DNA from: an uncultured Lysobacterales bacterium
GTDB taxonomy: Bacteria; Pseudomonadota; Gammaproteobacteria; Xanthomonadales; SZUA-36
DNA: 8,130 bases
NCBI GenBank assembly: GCA_937974465.1
Contig: CALJWY010000154.1
Location: 1 to 8,130 of the forward strand
Direction of reading: 5' to 3'
The notes beneath the pieces are model-generated. The model was not told where the DNA came from. It saw only the letters and a list, made by a program, of their open reading frames with translations, and made no database searches. Numbering within the stretch: the stretch's first letter is position 1; every line of letters starts with the position of its first letter. Below, piece by piece: positions 1 through 6,395 of the stretch. Position numbers and translations under genes: made by a program.

Positions 1-1505
1 GACGTTATACCTACAGTGATCTCCGCAGGCGGTCACTGCGTGTTGCCAAGGCATTGCAAAAGGATGGCATCGGCTTGGGTGACCGGGTCGCCACAATGGC
101 CTGGAATACGGATCGCCACGTTGAAACCTGGTACGGAACCATGGGCCTTGGTGCGATTGTCCACACGATCAATCCCCGGCTTTTTGCGGAACAATTGGTT
201 TACATCATCAATCATGCTGAGGACAAACTACTGTTCCTGGACCTCACCTTTGTGCCGCTGCTGGAGGCGATCGCAGACAAACTGCCCACGATCGAGAAAT
301 ACATCATCCTGACAGATGATAACCACATGCCACAGACCAGTTTGCGCAACGCCGTTGCCTATGAAACATGGCTGGATTCAAGTGACGCAGATTTTAAGTG
401 GGTCGAGTTTGATGAGAATACTGCAGCGGGTCTCTGTTACACATCCGGCACCACCGGGAACCCAAAAGGCGTACTCTATTCCCATCGCTCAAACGTGTTG
501 CATGCCATGATGGGCAACCAGCCTGACGTTCTAGGCATGGTCTCCAGCGACAGTATTCTGCCCATCGTTCCAATGTTTCACGCCAATGCCTGGGCAATTA
601 CTTTTGCCGCACCGGCTGCCGGCGCCAGCATGATCATGCCGGGCGCAGGCATGGATGGTAAGAGCATTTACGAACTCCTTGATCATGAAAAAGTCACCGC
701 ATCTGCGGCGGTACCCACTGTTTGGCTGGCCCTGCTGCAACATCTTGAAAGCCACGATTTGACCTTGCCATACCTTAAACGTGTGTTGATCGGAGGCGCA
801 GCCGTTCCGCGGGTCATGATCGAAAAGTTCGAAAACACCTATGGCACTGAAGTGATCCATGGTTGGGGTATGACCGAAATGTCACCAATCGGCACCACCG
901 GTAAGCTTAAACATGCCACTGAACACCTGCGCGGGGAAGACCGGGTTAAATTGAAACTTAAGCAGGGACGAGCGCCATACCTGGTCGAAATGAAAATCGT
1001 TGATAATGAAGGCGTTGAACTTCCGCGTGACGGTTCTTCTTCCGGCCATCTTTTGGTAAAGGGGCCAGCCATATCCAGTGCTTACTTCAAAGAAAAAACC
1101 AGCGCGCTTGATAAAGATGGTTGGTTTAACACCGGAGACATAGCCAACATCGACGCGCTCGGTTACATGCAGATTACCGATCGTGATAAAGATGTCATCA
1201 AGTCCGGTGGTGAATGGATATCATCCATCGAAATCGAGAATACAGCGCTTGGTTGTGAAGGTGTCGCCGAGGCCGCTGTCATTGGCATCCCACATCCCAA
1301 GTGGACCGAGCGGCCATTGTTGATCATTGTGCGCAAGCCCGGTTCCGAGGTCTCGCAGGAAGACATCCTGGCCTTTCTCGATGGCAAAATTGCGCATTGG
1401 TGGATGCCGGAAGCGATTGAATTCATCGATGAAATCCCACATACCGCGACAGGTAAAATCCTCAAAACAGCTCTTCGGGAAACTTTTGGCGGTTACGAAT
1501 TCTAA
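1..1505 (+). CDS. Fatty acyl-CoA ligase (AMP-forming), 5' truncated by window edge
   Basis: This is an ANL-superfamily acyl-CoA synthetase, which activates a carboxylate to an acyl-adenylate and then to an acyl-CoA in the cytoplasm. The frame is open from the first full codon at base 3, so the start lies upstream. 500 residues are visible, and the family is usually about 540. Numbered from the first visible codon: phosphate-binding loop YTSGTTGNPKG at 146-156, A5 motif HGWGMTE at 286-292, DGWFNTGD at 372-379, hinge region DRDKDVIKSGGEWIS at 393-407, and the catalytic A10 lysine K485 in TGKILK. The stretch VHTINPRLFAEQLVYIINHAED is typical of the branch that contains AlkK-type medium/long-chain ligases and the methylthiopropionyl-CoA ligase DmdB. 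The exact substrate cannot be read from sequence. All catalytic motifs are intact. The stop is TAA and the next gene, btuB, is an independent unit. Confidence 0.93.
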   Translation, partial: RYTYSDLRRRSLRVAKALQKDGIGLGDRVATMAWNTDRHVETWYGTMGLGAIVHTINPRLFAEQLVYIINHAEDKLLFLDLTFVPLLEAIADKLPTIEKYIILTDDNHMPQTSLRNAVAYETWLDSSDADFKWVEFDENTAAGLCYTSGTTGNPKGVLYSHRSNVLHAMMGNQPDVLGMVSSDSILPIVPMFHANAWAITFAAPAAGASMIMPGAGMDGKSIYELLDHEKVTASAAVPTVWLALLQHLESHDLTLPYLKRVLIGGAAVPRVMIEKFENTYGTEVIHGWGMTEMSPIGTTGKLKHATEHLRGEDRVKLKLKQGRAPYLVEMKIVDNEGVELPRDGSSSGHLLVKGPAISSAYFKEKTSALDKDGWFNTGDIANIDALGYMQITDRDKDVIKSGGEWISSIEIENTALGCEGVAEAAVIGIPHPKWTERPLLIIVRKPGSEVSQEDILAFLDGKIAHWWMPEAIEFIDEIPHTATGKILKTALRETFGGYEF

Positions 1506-1610
1506 GTCAAGCAGCGATACTTCCTGGCGACCCAGATTACCAACCTGAGAATCCAACCCAAAAAGGTATTTCCGTGTTGACAAACCAGCCCTGATCCATC
1601 AACCTTCAAA

Positions 1611-1814
1611 GCTTGTCTGCAGGTGTCCTTCTGGCTGCTCAGCCAGTGGATTAAACGGGAAGATGGTGCGTCTTAATTCGGCAATTCCATCGCTGCCCCC
1701 GCAACGGTAGGCGAAGGCTCGGGTCAATGCAGCCACTGTGCAATTGCATGGGAAGGCGACCTGACATTTGGCGAGATTAAGTCGCCCTTCGCAAGCCCGG
1801 AGACCGGCCAGCAG
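1611..1814 (+). promoter_or_regulatory. Cobalamin (B12) riboswitch upstream of btuB
   Basis: The stretch carries the conserved blocks of the cobalamin riboswitch class in the right order. There is a 5' GGTGTCC (1622-1628) that can pair with GGAGACC (1799-1805), then TTAAACGGGAA (1651-1661). GATGG (1662-1666) pairs with CCATC (1687-1691). Next come GCTGCCCCCGCAACGG (1692-1707), CACTG (1734-1738) and GGGAAGG (1750-1756). Last is a perfect B12 box AGCCCGGAGACCGGCC (1794-1809). CTGC (1617-1620) can close the domain with GCAG (1811-1814). By established knowledge of the class, binding of adenosyl- or other cobalamins lowers expression of the downstream gene. The outer limits are approximate. The product behind it, a BtuB-like receptor, is the classic target. 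Confidence 0.95.
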
Positions 1815-1960
1815 TTTTTTCACCAGTGCATTCGCGGCGGGCGAAGGCTTGTGAGAACTGCTTCACCGGAGTCGCCCGGCGAAGAACCAGCCTCCCAGCT
1901 TCGACGGCCACCAAATGCACTGCCTCAGGCGATCGGGTGAGATCGCATTGGAAAGCAAAA
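1815..1960 (+). promoter_or_regulatory. btuB: Structured btuB leader between riboswitch and start codon (candidate expression platform)
   Basis: No gene is credible here. The RNA can form a 9-bp long-range stem, CAGTGCATT (1824-1832) with AATGCACTG (1914-1922). It encloses a 7-bp hairpin CGGGCGA/TCGCCCG (1838-1844 with 1872-1878) and a 5-bp hairpin CGAAG/CTTCG (1880-1884 with 1899-1903). A competing pairing also exists: GCGAAGG (1841-1847) is complementary to CCTTCGC (1786-1792), inside the riboswitch domain. A T6 run (1815-1820) follows the closing stem directly. No strong terminator hairpin lies close to the gene, so control of translation initiation is somewhat more likely than attenuation. 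That mechanism is inference. Confidence 0.5.
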
Positions 1961-3910
1961 GTGCCTAAACAACAACAATATACCCAACCCAAAGGTCTCT
2001 TATGCATGGCTCTTGCCTTGTTCAGTAACAATCTAATGGCGGAGGACGCCTTCGAACTCGACGACATTGTGGTTACTGCCGGTCTGCAGCCCATATCGAT
2101 CACTGATGTTGCAAGCTCCATTACCGTCATAAGCCGTGAAGAGATAGAACAAAAACAGGTTTTGTACCTGTCAGAGTTGCTGCGGGATGTGCCGGGCTTT
2201 GCCGTCAGCCAGGCAGGCGGCGCCGGGTCTCAAACCCAGGTGCGTGTGCGTGGAGCCGAGGCGAACCATTTATTGGTCTTGATAGATGGCGTCCGCGCCA
2301 ATGACCCTTCGGCCAATGATGAGTTCCAGTACCAGTTTGCCCTGACATCGAATATCGAGCGTATTGAAATCATTCGAGGGCCACAAAGCGCCACCTGGGG
2401 CAGTGATGCGGTAGCAGGCGTCATCAATATAATTCGCAAGAAAACAGTGGACAGCCATTTTTTATCCGGCAATGTTGAAGCCGGCTCCTTCGATACCTTC
2501 AGCGGAGGCATGGCGGGCGGATACTCCGGCGACGCGTTGGATATCAATGCGGCTGTTTCATTCCTTGATACCGGCGGTACGAATATCTCCAGAAATGGCG
2601 GCGAAAAAGACGGGGCGGAAAACATAACCGGAAATATGTCGCTTCAATATGATGCCAGTGATGCCATTCGACTCGGGCTCTCCGCCAACCTGCTTGACGC
2701 CAGCAGCGAGTATGACGATATCGATTATTTTGTCACCGGACTGCCCGTTGACGCCGACCGCCTGACAGAAACGCAACAGTCCTTTTTGAGCGGCACATTG
2801 AATTATGAGCCGCCGCAGAGCCATTGGTCCGCTAACCTTTCCGTCAACTGGATGGACTCTGACAACGACAATTTCAGTGATGGTAACTGGACCAGCGCCA
2901 CGGCCGCCGAAACACTTGAATTTCGAATTCGGGGTGGCGTGTCACTGGGTGATAAGCTCAACCACCGTGTGGGCTTTGCGCTGGAGCGGGAAGAGGTAGA
3001 TTTCTCCCAACGCGGGCAGGCTTCCTTGTATGGAGACCCCAACCAGGATCAGTCCTACCAAGCCAATGGTTATGCCCTTGAATACGTCGGCAAACCCATG
3101 GCTGGTTTCACCTGGACCGCAAGTGCGCGACTGGATGATTACAGTGATTTTGATGATGCACGCACCTGGCAACTGGCAGCCTCTTACCAGATATCCGCGG
3201 CACACCGGCTTCGCGGGTCAGTTGGGACCGGCTCAAAAACACCGACTTTCACCGAGCGTTACGGGTTCTTTGAAGACCTGTTTCTTGGCAACCCTGACTT
3301 AAAGCCCGAATCATCCCGTGGCTGGGAAATAGGTCTCGAATCAAATTGGTCAGATAATCGACACCAATTGCAATTGGCCTATTTCGACCAGAACTTGCAA
3401 GATGAAATAGATGGCTTCGTATTTGACCCCGACACCTTTCTGTTTACGGCGCGCAATAAGGACACCGACAGCAAGCGGCGGGGTATAGAAACAATATTTG
3501 ATACGCGACTGGGCAAGGCCCTAACGCTGGCAGCCTCATACACATATACCGATGCCACAGAAAAGAATGGCGCCGGGCAGTCCGTTGAGGAAGTTCGCCG
3601 GCCTAAACATATGGGCGGTATAACGGCTAACTACCGGTTTGCCGATGAGAGGGGCAACCTTAACCTGAACCTGCAATACAACGGTTCGCAGCAGGATATA
3701 TTTTTCTCTCCACAAACATACACATCTGAATTTATCAAGCTGGATGCCTACACACTGCTAAACCTGGCAGCATCCTGGAAACTGACCCAGTCACTGGAAC
3801 TGACCGGACGGGTCAGCAACCTGCTGGACGAGGATTACGAAGAAGTGCTTGGCTTTGCACGCCCCGGGCGCGGTGTCTACGCCGGATTACGCGGACGGTT
3901 TGGCTTCTGA
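1961..3910 (+). CDS. btuB: TonB-dependent outer-membrane cobalamin receptor BtuB
   Basis: It imports cobalamin across the outer membrane using TonB/ExbBD energy. From GTG 1961 it is 649 residues (E. coli BtuB is about 614). A signal peptide has basic residues K3 and K11, a hydrophobic core at 12-21 and likely cleavage after LMA (25-27). The TonB box DDIVVTA (34-40) resembles that of BtuB. A plug domain follows to about residue 160, with VRVRG, LLVLIDGVRANDP and IERIEIIRGPQS (132-143). The rest is a 22-strand-type barrel ending in phenylalanine (RGRFGF), the usual signal for outer-membrane assembly. No ATG precedes the signal peptide. GTG 1961 has GGAAAG at 1950-1955. GTG 1937, preceded by AGG at 1927-1929, is nearly as good and would add 8 residues. 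Siderophore receptors share the fold, but the B12 riboswitch directly upstream argues for cobalamin. Confidence 0.9.
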   Translation: MPKQQQYTQPKGLLCMALALFSNNLMAEDAFELDDIVVTAGLQPISITDVASSITVISREEIEQKQVLYLSELLRDVPGFAVSQAGGAGSQTQVRVRGAEANHLLVLIDGVRANDPSANDEFQYQFALTSNIERIEIIRGPQSATWGSDAVAGVINIIRKKTVDSHFLSGNVEAGSFDTFSGGMAGGYSGDALDINAAVSFLDTGGTNISRNGGEKDGAENITGNMSLQYDASDAIRLGLSANLLDASSEYDDIDYFVTGLPVDADRLTETQQSFLSGTLNYEPPQSHWSANLSVNWMDSDNDNFSDGNWTSATAAETLEFRIRGGVSLGDKLNHRVGFALEREEVDFSQRGQASLYGDPNQDQSYQANGYALEYVGKPMAGFTWTASARLDDYSDFDDARTWQLAASYQISAAHRLRGSVGTGSKTPTFTERYGFFEDLFLGNPDLKPESSRGWEIGLESNWSDNRHQLQLAYFDQNLQDEIDGFVFDPDTFLFTARNKDTDSKRRGIETIFDTRLGKALTLAASYTYTDATEKNGAGQSVEEVRRPKHMGGITANYRFADERGNLNLNLQYNGSQQDIFFSPQTYTSEFIKLDAYTLLNLAASWKLTQSLELTGRVSNLLDEDYEEVLGFARPGRGVYAGLRGRFGF

Positions 3911-3923
3911 TAAACCCGGCTCT

Positions 3924-3975
3924 CTGAAAGACCTGGCAGATTCGTTCAGGTATCAAACGAACACAGGTCTTTCAG
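3924..3975. repeat. Perfect 12-bp inverted repeat with nested inner stem at the convergent btuB/can junction
   Basis: CTGAAAGACCTG (3924-3935) is the exact reverse complement of CAGGTCTTTCAG (3964-3975). Inside it, TTCGTT (3941-3946) pairs with AACGAA (3956-3961), giving an 18-bp two-part stem with a 5/2 interior loop and a 9-base apical loop. It starts 13 bases after the btuB stop and contains the can stop codon. A hairpin here could end or protect the 3' ends of both convergent transcripts. Neither side has a clean T-run directly after the stem, so a classical intrinsic terminator is not established. Confidence 0.75.
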
Positions 3976-4536
3976 CAGTCCGTTTTCAATATTGTAAATC
4001 CAACCGTGAATGTAAAGTTCCTGCCCCTGGCTCCAGGCTTTTTGCACAATTGAGGCGTTACGAACATTGTTGACCTGTTCAATGACATTCAATTCGCAAA
4101 GTACGTCCGTTTTTTCCTTTTCGCCCAGTCCTTCAAGCTTGTCCGCATGCTTGCGGCCGACATCACTGATGTGGCAAAGCCAGTTATCTATCAAACCATG
4201 ATCGTGGTTTTCCATGGAAGCCATCACACCTCCACAGCCATAGTGACCGCATACGATGATGTGTTTTACCTTCAGAACCTCGACCGCAAACTGGATGACT
4301 GACAGGCAGTTCAAGTCTGAATGAACGACCACGTTTGCAATGTTGCGATGAACGAATATTTCACCAGGAGGCAGATCAACAATCTGGTTTGCCGGCACCC
4401 TGCTGTCTGAACAGCCGATCCACAAATACTCTGGTTTTTGCTGTGCAGCCAAGCCTGCAAAGAAGCCCGGATCCCGCTCGGTGATAGCTTTGGCCCATTT
4501 ACGGTTTCGTTCAAAAAAATGTTCTAGTGTTTTCAA
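3946..4536 (-). CDS. can: Beta-carbonic anhydrase (type II, bicarbonate-regulated), short C-terminus
   Basis: It interconverts CO2 and bicarbonate in the cytoplasm. The 196-residue protein keeps all four zinc ligands at E. coli Can positions: C42 and D44 in CSDSR, H98 and C101 in HYGCGG; R46, partner of D44, is also present. W39, R64 and Y181, the residues that form the allosteric bicarbonate pocket in the Haemophilus influenzae enzyme, are all present at those same numbers, which supports a type II enzyme. E. coli Can has about 220 residues, while this one stops shortly after GLLKDL, so the usual C-terminal tail is missing. The stop lies inside an inverted repeat. The start is TTG: it is preceded by GGGAG, no in-frame ATG or GTG lies between it and an upstream stop at 4573-4575, and it aligns with E. 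coli residue 1. It is the last gene of the - strand block. Confidence 0.95.
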   Translation of the reverse strand: MKTLEHFFERNRKWAKAITERDPGFFAGLAAQQKPEYLWIGCSDSRVPANQIVDLPPGEIFVHRNIANVVVHSDLNCLSVIQFAVEVLKVKHIIVCGHYGCGGVMASMENHDHGLIDNWLCHISDVGRKHADKLEGLGEKEKTDVLCELNVIEQVNNVRNASIVQKAWSQGQELYIHGWIYNIENGLLKDLCSFDT

Positions 4537-4546
4537 TGCCCACCAA

Positions 4547-4551
4547 CTCCC
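4547..4551 (-). promoter_or_regulatory. can: Shine-Dalgarno site GGGAG for the TTG start of can
   Basis: On the - strand GGGAG lies 10 bases before TTG 4536. Together with the upstream in-frame TAA and the match to Can numbering, it settles this non-ATG start. The spacing is slightly long. Confidence 0.5.
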
Positions 4552-4581
4552 GGTAACTTCATTTATGCTGTTTTAGGTTCC

Positions 4582-4610
4582 ACTATCAGGATATACCGTT
4601 AACCTTTCAA
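4582..4610 (-). promoter_or_regulatory. Candidate sigma70 promoter for can
   Basis: On the - strand a -35-like TTGAAA (4610-4605, 5/6 to consensus) is separated by 17 bases from a -10-like GATAGT (4587-4582, 4/6). A transcript would start near 4575, giving a leader of about 39 bases before the TTG start. The -35 overlaps the stop codon of the upstream dehydrogenase gene. Consensus resemblance and geometry are the only evidence. Confidence 0.35.
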
Positions 4611-5542
4611 TAGCCCAACTCAAAATCCACTACGTTTAACATAGGTGCCCTATCTAAATAGCGGCGGTAATTTTCCACGAATATATTAAAGATATCCTCC
4701 GGAAAACTTGTCGCGGCTGTGTGCGGCGTTATCAATACATTCGGCAAATCCCACAAAGGACTCTCCTGTGCAAGCGGTTCACTCGCAAATACATCGAGGA
4801 CTGCACCAGCGATTATGCCGTTGTTGATGGCAGACACCAACGCCATCTCATCAATGGCATTACCACGGCCAACATTAATCAACACCGATGTGTTTTTCAT
4901 CATCCCGAGGGTTTCGGCATTGATAAACCCGTCCGTCTCTTGCGTATCCGGCAAAGTCAGCACGACATAGTCCGGTTGCTCGAGAAAACCGCGGACATTT
5001 GTGCCGCTATATACCTTCTGCATAGCGTCGCACGATGTGCCGGAGCGGTTAAGACCGCTTAGCTGGAAGCCAAGTTGACGCAGACTGTTCGCCAGGTGCC
5101 GGCCAATTGATCCAAGGCCTGCAATACCAACCAATATGTCGCTGCACCGCCTGTATGGTAACGGCGACCACTGGTGCTTTAACTGGTTATCCCGCTGGGT
5201 AAAAATCTGCCGTTCATTGGCAAAAATATAAGCCAGAACATACTCACTGATCGCAGGGCCAAATACGTCTTTAACACCCGTCAGCAGATAATCCCGGCGC
5301 AGACCCTTGCCACAAAGGTCATCGACCCCTGCCCATGTTGATTGCACCCATTCAAGGTCTGTAACAGAACCGAGCGCCGGGCTTACGAGGCCAGGGTCGC
5401 CGAGGATAATGTTGTAATCAGAGAAATCAGGTACGTTGTGCGGATTTTGCCGGGCGGTCACTTCGAGGAAAGGCAAATCAGCAGCCTGGAGAAGCTTCGC
5501 ATATTTGGGGGCGTCGACCGACAGCACCAGCAGTTTGTTCAT
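4607..5542 (-). CDS. D-2-hydroxyacid dehydrogenase, GhrA-like (NAD(P)-dependent)
   Basis: This 311-residue cytoplasmic oxidoreductase belongs to the D-isomer-specific 2-hydroxyacid dehydrogenase family. The nucleotide-binding loop is GLGSIG (142-147). The catalytic triad of the family is intact: R226 in NVGRG, E255 in ASEPL and H274 in TPHTA. Length and layout match E. coli GhrA (glyoxylate/hydroxypyruvate reductase A, 312 residues), including an HQWSPLP segment (123-129) like GhrA HWQPLP and a C-terminal VDF..GY ending. The true substrate could be glyoxylate, hydroxypyruvate or another 2-keto acid. ATG 5542 lacks a good Shine-Dalgarno sequence. The gene starts 56 bases after the fnr stop on the same strand, so co-transcription with hemN-fnr is possible. 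Two nested 5-bp inverted pairs in that gap (5548-5558 with 5582-5601) are too weak to call a terminator. Confidence 0.88.
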   Translation of the reverse strand: MNKLLVLSVDAPKYAKLLQAADLPFLEVTARQNPHNVPDFSDYNIILGDPGLVSPALGSVTDLEWVQSTWAGVDDLCGKGLRRDYLLTGVKDVFGPAISEYVLAYIFANERQIFTQRDNQLKHQWSPLPYRRCSDILVGIAGLGSIGRHLANSLRQLGFQLSGLNRSGTSCDAMQKVYSGTNVRGFLEQPDYVVLTLPDTQETDGFINAETLGMMKNTSVLINVGRGNAIDEMALVSAINNGIIAGAVLDVFASEPLAQESPLWDLPNVLITPHTAATSFPEDIFNIFVENYRRYLDRAPMLNVVDFELGY

Positions 5543-5598
5543 CGAGTTAACCCAGCCTGGAAAACAACCGTCGAAAAATCAAGGCTTGTGATTATTGG

Positions 5599-6336
5599 TT
5601 AGCAGGTATCCCGGCGCGCAAGTTCTTTCAATTTATCTTCCTCCAGGATCGCCACCTTTTTGCGGTTCACGCGGATGATGCCTGCGCTTTGAAAACGGGC
5701 CAGCACCCGTGAGATGGTCTCGGTGGCAAGCCTCAGGTTACTGGCGATGTCACGACGGGACATACTCAAATTAAATTCTTTCGATGAATAACCGCGGCTG
5801 GCAAAACGTCCGGACAGCGAACACAGAAGCCGGGCAATTCTCTCCTCGGCGCTCAAGTCAGCAGCACTGGCCTCGAGTTCAGAAATGTGCAGGCTCATAA
5901 CCCGGAACAACTCGTCCTGCAGTTGTGGTAACTGCCGGGCCATTTCGGTCACAGAGTCAAAACTGAGACCACAAACAGAACTGGTATCGAGGGCGACAAC
6001 GTTGGCGCGGTGAGTTTTTTCGTGGATCGCATCGAAACCGATGATTTCTCCAGGCAGGTAGAAACCAAGAACCTGTTCTTCGCCATTCTTGTCAATTACG
6101 TAGCTTTTGAAGCACCCGGCGCGAACTGCGGCGATAGACTGAAACTTGTCACCCGCACGGAAAATATGCTCGCCCGGTTGAATCGGACGGGATTTGTTTA
6201 CGATGTGCTCGAACTGCTCTGTTTCAAGCGCATCCAAACTACGTGGTAAACATAGATTACCCAACGTGCACTGGCTGCAGGCAACCTGTACACGTTCTGG
6301 AAAGTATGGCTTTTTTTTCTGGTTTTCAGAACCCAT
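5599..6336 (-). CDS. fnr: FNR/Anr-type oxygen-sensing transcription regulator with [4Fe-4S] cluster
   Basis: This 245-residue Crp/Fnr-family regulator activates or represses genes when oxygen is absent. The cluster ligands are visible at exactly E. coli FNR positions: C20, C23 and C29 in CSQCTLGNLC, and C122. A cyclic-nucleotide-binding-like sensor fold spans about 30-140 and a dimer helix about 140-170. The winged helix-turn-helix follows, with LSMSRRDIASNL and recognition helix TETISRVLARF. E206, S209 and R210 there correspond to the E209, S212 and R213 of E. coli FNR that contact TTGAT half-sites. A conventional FNR binding specificity is therefore expected. It lies 59 bases after hemN, and a hairpin abuts its start codon. 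A run of eight A residues encodes Q6-K9. Close relatives would be called Anr or EtrA in other genera. Confidence 0.96.
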   Translation of the reverse strand: MGSENQKKKPYFPERVQVACSQCTLGNLCLPRSLDALETEQFEHIVNKSRPIQPGEHIFRAGDKFQSIAAVRAGCFKSYVIDKNGEEQVLGFYLPGEIIGFDAIHEKTHRANVVALDTSSVCGLSFDSVTEMARQLPQLQDELFRVMSLHISELEASAADLSAEERIARLLCSLSGRFASRGYSSKEFNLSMSRRDIASNLRLATETISRVLARFQSAGIIRVNRKKVAILEEDKLKELARRDTC

Positions 6337-6337
6337 A

Positions 6338-6374
6338 GACCGCTAAATCCACTATTTGGAAACAATTAGCGGTC
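6338..6374 (-). promoter_or_regulatory. fnr: Hairpin directly abutting the fnr start codon
   Basis: GACCGCTAA (6338-6346) is the perfect reverse complement of TTAGCGGTC (6366-6374), and inside it TCCA (6348-6351) pairs with TGGA (6357-6360). On the fnr transcript the stem ends one base before the ATG and would bury the region where a ribosome binds. No T-run follows, so it is not an intrinsic terminator for hemN. A role in translation control or RNA processing is inference. Confidence 0.55.
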
Positions 6375-6375
6375 G

Positions 6376-6381
6376 ATTATA
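6376..6381 (-). promoter_or_regulatory. fnr: Candidate -10 element (TATAAT) of an fnr-proximal promoter
   Basis: A perfect TATAAT reads on the - strand between hemN and fnr. It would start transcription near 6369, inside the 5' arm of the hairpin, about 33 bases before the ATG. No acceptable -35 is seen at 16-18 bases (GTCATT at 17), so the promoter is weak, activator-dependent or spurious. Confidence 0.3.
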
Positions 6382-6395
6382 GCCTAACAACGCAA

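Noticed and set aside
16..312. Overlapping open frames in the ligase region and similar ones opposite the other genes
   Set aside because: They overlap strong family-matched proteins and show no domain or composition of their own.
1..1505. Assigning the acyl-CoA ligase to DMSP breakdown (DmdB) or alkane use (AlkK)
   Set aside because: Both belong to the same broad branch, no pathway partners are visible in the window, and substrate cannot be read from the motifs.
1592..1601. TGAT-CC-ATCA before the riboswitch resembles an FNR box
   Set aside because: The spacer is 2 bases instead of 4, so Crp/Fnr proteins would not be expected to bind it as a dimer site.
1577..1605. Perfect TTGACA at 1577-1582 as the -35 of the riboswitch transcript
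   Set aside because: No acceptable -10 lies 16-18 bases downstream (CAACCT at 1600-1605), so I do not call the promoter, although one must exist upstream of the riboswitch.
1506..1610. Terminator after the acyl-CoA ligase gene
   Set aside because: Only a 4-bp CTGG/CCAG hairpin is visible, without a T-run.
1826..1960. Longer btuB reading frame starting with GTG at 1826
   Set aside because: It would put a start in the riboswitch leader and add 45 residues before the signal peptide, with no family match.
4513..4519. Run of seven identical bases near the start of can as a phase-variation tract
   Set aside because: It encodes two ordinary phenylalanine codons plus one base, is short for slippage, and there is no sign of contingency control for a carbonic anhydrase.
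5548..5601. Nested short inverted repeats between fnr and the dehydrogenase as a terminator
   Set aside because: Two 5-bp stems separated by large loops with no T-run are too weak to support it.
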